Assembly: GCA_963920705.1 (NCBI GenBank)
Contig: OY987232.1
Coordinates: 8,434,200 to 8,498,199, forward strand
Direction: 5' to 3'
Length of the DNA stretch: 64,000 nucleotides
Source: Odiellus spinosus
Taxonomy: Eukaryota > Arthropoda > Arachnida > Opiliones > Phalangiidae
In this document: positions 59,192-64,000 of the stretch, in pieces
Layout: every line of letters starts with the position of its first letter
Position numbering within the stretch: the stretch's first letter is position 1
Notes under the pieces: model-generated
Seen by the model: only the letters and a program-made list of their open reading frames with translations
Databases searched by the model: none
What the model was told of the DNA's origin: nothing
Program-made: the position numbers and the translations under genes

Positions 59192-61474
59192 TTACCACCG
59201 ACGAGTTGTTTTAGCTCCTCGATAAAGATTTCCGGCAAAAAGAAAGATGCCGACGCAAGTTAAGATCAAAATAAATGAATTGAAAATTTGCTTCAGATCA
59301 TTGTAGCCAATGTAAATTATTTCTTCGGGTTCTTCCGCCGTTCCATTCGCTCGCTCAAGTATGAATTTGTGGTGTGACAAACATTTTTCTAAAAAACCAC
59401 CTTCGAAGATTCTTCTAATCCTGAATAAATAAACGCAAATCTGTTTAAAATCTCTATTGAAATCTCGGTAAATTTGAAAATTTCAGAAATTGCAAAATTT
59501 AGTGGATATTTTTACTTACCCTTGATTAAATATTTCTTCGTATTGAAAATTACGGCCATAGGCGAATGCCAAGTGAACGGAAGTAATCCTATCTTTGGGA
59601 ATATGAACCACTAACTGTTTCAGGGAACTATCTCGTTGATCGTGTAACGCTTGAAAAAAATATTTTTTGCCCGTGATGAGAGCGAAATTGGAACCCTTAA
59701 TAGAAAGGACTGCTCCCAAAATTGATTTCCTGTTTTGCTTCTTATATTTTTCAAATATTTTCCCCAAATAAAAAACATCAGCGTTAACGGAATTCTATTC
59801 AAACAAAATACTTGAACGTTAAAAAACAAAAAAAAAAAAAAAAAACAGGCGAAAGCATTTAAAATAAAGATTTACTTATTTGATACCTTCATCAGTGCCT
59901 CCAATGCACTCAATGCCCTGAGTAATCCGATTGAAAAGGTTCCACTTCGAACAGCGTTCACCAAATCCTTAATGGTGTTCAAATTGACCCCCTCGGGTTT
60001 GGTGACGACAGAATAGGACAGAGTGGAATTGTACAATCTAAACAAGCAGCCGACAATAATAGTTAAGGCAGCTATGGCCACGTTTAACCACGATCTCGAA
60101 GGAATAACGCCACGAGTTTCTAAACGAATCAAAACTAATTATTGGATGTCGATGGACCAAGGACGAAATCGCACCTAATCCAATTTGCCTCGAGATTACG
60201 TTCCACGAAGAAAACGGTTCTAAGAAGGGTTTCGAATTGGGAAATAACAATCGAATCGATTCGGAAATGACGAAAAACGAACAGAAGAGCGTGAGGATGA
60301 AAAACCAAAGCTAAAGAAGACGCGGGAATATGTTCTTGATTTAGGCTAGATTATAAATTAATGTATGATTAGAAGTGAAGAATAAAAACGAGTTACATTC
60401 GTTTGAAATGGTTCGAAGAAAAACGAACAGCTTGCAACGCGATGACTGGCCACCTTCTTCGTTATGAAAATTATTTCATCTTGGTAAAATATTGGTGAAT
60501 AGGAGACGACTTTTAGGCGCCGTGATGACACCAAAAGACAGTTTCCCGCAATATCAGCTTCCTACAATTTTAAGTAGGATTTAAAATATAATTCAATATA
60601 TACGCTTAAAACAATAGACGATTAAATAAAATCTGACTTCGTTATAAGCTTGGAAAAATGCAACATCTTTCGTAGAAATGGGTCCTATTTAACGGCTATT
60701 TTTCAAGGTTTCAAGGTTGGCAAAAGTATAGAAAATCCTATACTTTGAAACAACCTTTGAAAAAGGCAACATCCGAAATACAAACGGGTGCTTTTTAACG
60801 CCTTTTTCATTGGTTTCCTGGGTTATTTTTTAAAACCGTCTATTGCTATAAAAAATCTGGAAAATACTGACTAAACTACAGCAAATATTTTAAATATTTT
60901 TTAACCCTAACTGCAACTTATATTTAATCATTTTAGACTTAAAATATGATTAAAATTAGCCGAAGCAATTCGCGGTGATTACGGGTCGTGATTAAAGCCG
61001 AAAAATCGTTGAAAGATTAATAATTTTAAACGAAATAATCCGTGAAAATATTTTGGTCTCATTGTAGCTTCGTACCTTTCTTAGTAGCATTCCAATCATT
61101 CCATTGTAAGTTCCATTTCCGGTATCTATCCCGAAGGTTCCGGTTTTCGGTAGTACCAAACGATATCTGTCCAGACAAATAATTACACTTCTCTTAGCGA
61201 ATTGATTCTCGGAGCTAGTCTATGAAAAATATAATACTTGAATAGGAAAAGAAAGGACAATATCTCTAAAAATTTCAAATAAGGACCAGAACGACCAACA
61301 ATGCTGCCGTCATTAAGTCGATCAATCACAAAATTTGTGTCCTAGATAATAAACAACATAGTTATATAAGGGATATGAAGATTATTTATAATTAGCTTAC
61401 GTTTAGTGTAGTCACATTAAAAGTATGGTTTACGAGCAACGGCATTCCGAGTGGATTCCCAGATCTTAGTTCGA
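59192..61474 (-). CDS. Ionotropic receptor (IR) copy C, open but 5'-incomplete
   Basis: Eight exons in consistent phase: 61474-61401, 61341-61238, 61166-61076, 60561-60397, 60310-60175, 60119-59887, 59794-59520, 59420-59192. About 430 residues, against 550-650 usual, because the N-terminal exons and start are not identified. Order: IVGRSGPYLKFLEIL; then GNGTYNGMIGMLLRK leading into S1 with EADIAGNCLLVSS and VVSYSPIFYQDEIIF; TM1 in LWFFILTLFCSFFVI; a 55-bp intron (60174-60120) just after RQIGL; TM2/3 in NVAIAALTIIVG; S2 with ALITGKKYFFQALHD; NQGIRRIFEGGFLEKC; TM4 in FILILTCVGIFLFAGNLY; stop. Predicted divergent IR, a ligand-gated cation channel subunit. It lacks the canonical glutamate-binding signature by eye. 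A paralogue of A and B in tandem, same strand. Confidence 0.8.
60705..60790. repeat. Short palindromic repeat, copy 2
   Basis: AAAGTATAG-AAAATC-CTATACTTT with CAAGGTTG and CAACCTTTG outside; a relative of 9320-9385. Located in the intron of receptor copy C. Confidence 0.55.
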
Positions 61475-61647
61475 CTGAATCGTAATATTAAGGCTATGAT
61501 AAGAAAAGTGTCTAATTGTGGCCAGGCGATAAAATAATTATCTAGTAATGATAAGAAATATATTATTTAGGATATAATACAATTACAAGTGTTTTGGTCA
61601 CCACTTTTTATTTTAAGCTAAAAAAATACGTATAATAGTGGAATCAT

Positions 61648-61711
61648 TACCTTCGGAATCTTTTTTTCATTCATCTCGACGGCATTATGGAATTTGAAGG
61701 CGCAAACACCT
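61648..61711 (-). other. Exon-like block upstream of IR copy C
   Basis: Equivalent of 54507-54571: VCAFKFHNAVEMNEKKIPK between a TAAAG acceptor and a GTAATG donor. Phase mismatch with the 61474 exon as in copy A. Confidence 0.4.
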
Positions 61712-62196
61712 TTACCGTAGAATTAGAACGTTAAACTGCTCGAGAAAAACAAATTAATCATTTTCCTTTCTCATGATTTTATTATGACCATTTTATTTCT
61801 CATGGTCCATTTATTATTCTACCTACATATACTTTCCACAAATGGGGTTAAATAAAATAGACCTCTTTCATTTATTTTTACCCCCTCTAAAGGGGGTAGA
61901 CAACCCACTGAATCACGCCTGTAAAGGTGGATGATGAGCTCCTAAGATTTTAAATCATCTCTTTATTCGTTATTTTTCACGGAAAATAAATTTTGAATTC
62001 AATTTTTATCCTCGCGTATAACGCAATGGATAATATTCGAAGATAACGCGGCCATTTTTGGATAAAAACGGATATGGATTACATTTTTTACTTTATCTTG
62101 GAATAAGTTAACTCGAATGAAAAATAGTCTATTTGTAATCAAATCAGTATTTAGTAGATTTTATCCAATTAATAAAAATTATACGAATTCCGAGCT

Positions 62197-62406
62197 CTAA
62201 GTAATTATAAGAAATATATTTAGAGATCGGGGTTTGGACAAGAAAATTTCTGATTATTTTATCTTTATTCATAACTTTAAATTTTTCGAAAAACGTCCAT
62301 GATAAATCCAATGTAATCGCGAATAATTTTCCGATTATTTTTTTATGATTAACTGATAGTTGTGGATTATTTTGTCCAAACCCCGATCTCTAAATATATT
62401 ACTTAG
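62197..62406. mobile_element. Small MITE with CTAAGTAAT ends
   Basis: 210 bp. The arm TATATTTAGAGATCGGGGTT at about 62216 is the exact complement of the right arm ending at 62406. The left arm has a short extra AATTATAAGA near the tip. Confidence 0.7.
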
Positions 62407-62434
62407 GTTTTTGGTTTTCAAAACATTTTACCTT

Positions 62435-63030
62435 CAGAATTTTTTATTCTGTGTTTTTATCTCGACAGCTGTATCGAATTTAAAGTCGCGAACACTTTTG
62501 GTTTATTTCATTGGGTAGGGCCCCATTAAGGTCGGGTACAACCTAAAAATTAAGGGCTTCTTTCGTAATATAAATACGAGTGATTTGGTTTCCACTTTTA
62601 CTTTTGATTAAGCTATGAAAATATAAATCTGAAAACAATTTGCAATCAAAATCTCGTCTATATGGAAATTAACTTCGCAAAGAACGTGACAGTAGAATTC
62701 TAACCGTACTTCAACATCGATTATATTCTGCTCGAAAAGACAAAGTAACAGCTTTCTATTCTCGTTATTATTTTTGTTATTTTTCAGTTATTTTTCTAAC
62801 TGCGTATGTTATCAAGGATCCTGCGTATGGAAAGGTTTGAAACGAGAGAGACAGCGGGTGTGGTTTCGCTCGAGTCGTACGCGGTAGAGTTGAGTCTATT
62901 TCATTCGATTCCGTCAAGGACATCACCCTGTCCCAAAAAGTAAATTGATCGAATACAATGACCCTTTTTTCAATCGATAAATTAAAGGCAGCTGCTTCCC
63001 ACCACCCGTCTTTCCCTAAGTTCAATTTTA
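62435..63030 (-). pseudogene. Leftover exons of one or two further IR copies
   Basis: Two blocks resembling the 54507-54571 exon lie at 62435-62492 (VRDFKFDTAVEIKTQ, then a stop) and about 62650-62715. The intron sequence between them (62515-62640) matches 54395-54505. An 82-codon frame at 62777-63025 (GKDGWWEAAAFNLSIEKR...) has relatives at 54770-54880 and 58560-58680 with stops, so it belongs to the repeated receptor unit. No ligand-binding exons follow. Confidence 0.5.
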
Positions 63031-63267
63031 AAAAAAATTAGAAAAACAAAACTTTAGTTTTTCATTTTGAAGACTTCTCGTATTTTAGCGTTCCTGACCG
63101 ACAGACAGACGAATATATGTATATATCAATCTCCAGGATACGTAATATTTTCATTCCCTCTTAGATCTTACCATCATTTAGTTTTGAAATTCGAAAAAAT
63201 TCCTAATAGAACACGCTAATTATTAGCTAAGCCTTTGCTAAATAACCCTATTTGTTTTGGTTTTATT

Positions 63268-63355
63268 AAAAGTCAGGGAATTTGAAAATGAACCTAAAAG
63301 TCAGGGAATTTAAAGATCTTTCAAGAAGCCAGAAATTACAATAATTATCCGCGGA
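63268..63355. repeat. AAGTCAGGGAATTT repeat, copy 2
   Basis: Two copies of AAAGTCAGGGAATTT and then AAGATCTTTCAAGAAGCC, as at 12215-12330. Confidence 0.6.
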
Positions 63356-63360
63356 TTGGA

Positions 63361-63960
63361 TCATAAAATTCTGCTTCGCAACTCGTAAAATTTGTTTCGC
63401 CACTCGATAGAAATCGAGCAAAATTAAAAAATGACCCATTTCTTAAAATTGAAATGGTCGTAACTTTTCTGCGCGACCTCTTAGGCGGAAACCGAGTGCA
63501 CCATTAGAAAGAAGACATTCCCTAGATTATTTTAAGATCATAAAATTCTGCTTCGCCACTCGAAAAAGTTGTTTCGCCACTCGATAAAAATCTAGCAAAA
63601 TTCCAAAAATGACCCATTTCTTAAAATTGAAATGGTCGTAACTTTTCTCCGCGACCTCTTAGGTGTAAACCGAATGCACCATTAGAAAGAAGACATTCCC
63701 TAGATTATTTAAGATCATAAAATTCTGCTTCGCCACTCGAAAAAGTTGTTTCGCCACTCGATACAAATCGAGCAAAATTCCAAAAATGACCCATTTCTTA
63801 AAATTCAAATGGTCGTAACTTTTCTCCGCGACCTCTTAGGCGTAAACCGAGTGCACCACTAGAAAGAAGACATTTCCTAAATTATTTTAGAATCAAAAAT
63901 TCTGTTTCGCCACTCGATAGAAATTGAGCAAATTTCCAAAAATGACCAAGTAATCTTAAG
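63361..63960. repeat. 177-bp satellite, about 3.4 units
   Basis: Units begin at 63361, 63538, 63715 and 63893 (TCATAAAATTCTGCTTCGCC). Each contains a doublet TTCGCCACTCG, AATGACCCATTTCTTAAAAT, and CCGCGACCTCTTAGGCG. Divergence between units is a few percent by eye. The array fades at about 63960. Confidence 0.85.
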
Positions 63961-64000
63961 TTAAATTTTCCTTTGAATTTGATATAAAAAATGTTTAATT

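Overview
The window is nuclear DNA of an insect. It is AT-rich, its genes are split by GT-AG introns (some under 70 bp), it carries a CYP4-type cytochrome P450 and a tandem cluster of divergent ionotropic receptors (IRs), and it is crowded with eukaryotic DNA transposons. Degenerate CCTAA/TTAGG-like tracts fit an insect but do not fix the order. I see no tRNA, rRNA, CRISPR or operon.

Layout. 1-8.8 kb: degenerate short tandem tracts, a two-exon fragment of an unrecognised acidic protein, several small inverted-repeat elements, a minisatellite-bearing element inserted in another repeat, and a 32-bp tandem array. 9.5-11.3 kb: an old broken copy of a large TE-associated protein. 12.5-15.4 kb: a nest of inverted-repeat elements inside one another. 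15.7-23.7 kb: mostly unremarkable, with two candidate exons and a 0.4-kb segmental duplication. 24.0-26.4 kb: a second minisatellite-bearing element, itself hit by a Tc1/mariner-type transposon that is now rearranged.

28.6-49.6 kb: I could assemble seven phase-compatible exons of one CYP4-like gene on the plus strand. It is broken: it has a nonsense codon, an altered I-helix motif and no K-helix or heme-loop exon. Its fourth intron, about 17.1 kb, holds a composite transposon palindrome (about 31.9-47.4 kb). The core is two near-identical 3.2-kb arms in inverted orientation around a 0.2-kb spacer. Each arm carries a DDE_Tnp_4-type transposase followed on the same strand by a very large protein with N-terminal Cys/His clusters and a C-terminal PIN/FEN-like acidic region. 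The right arm continues to the full-length (about 1,540-codon) but frameshifted large gene, which is also interrupted by a 1,521-bp solo LTR with a 4-bp target duplication. Outside the core lie arms of a mariner-type family with CAGGGTG ends.

51.4-63.0 kb: three tandem IR genes on the minus strand plus leftover exons of further copies. Copy C (61.5-59.2 kb) is open from the first recognised exon to its stop; copies A and B carry frameshifts and splice-site damage. An intron of copy A contains a 661-bp insertion with an 11-bp target duplication and a regularly spaced array of small hairpins. The window ends in a 177-bp satellite.

The most novel candidate is the palindromic two-gene element at 33.6-46.1 kb. 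The transposase family and the large-protein family are each widespread in invertebrate genomes; their side-by-side arrangement in one element is my inference from this sequence. All protein identities come from recognising motifs by eye, not from a search.
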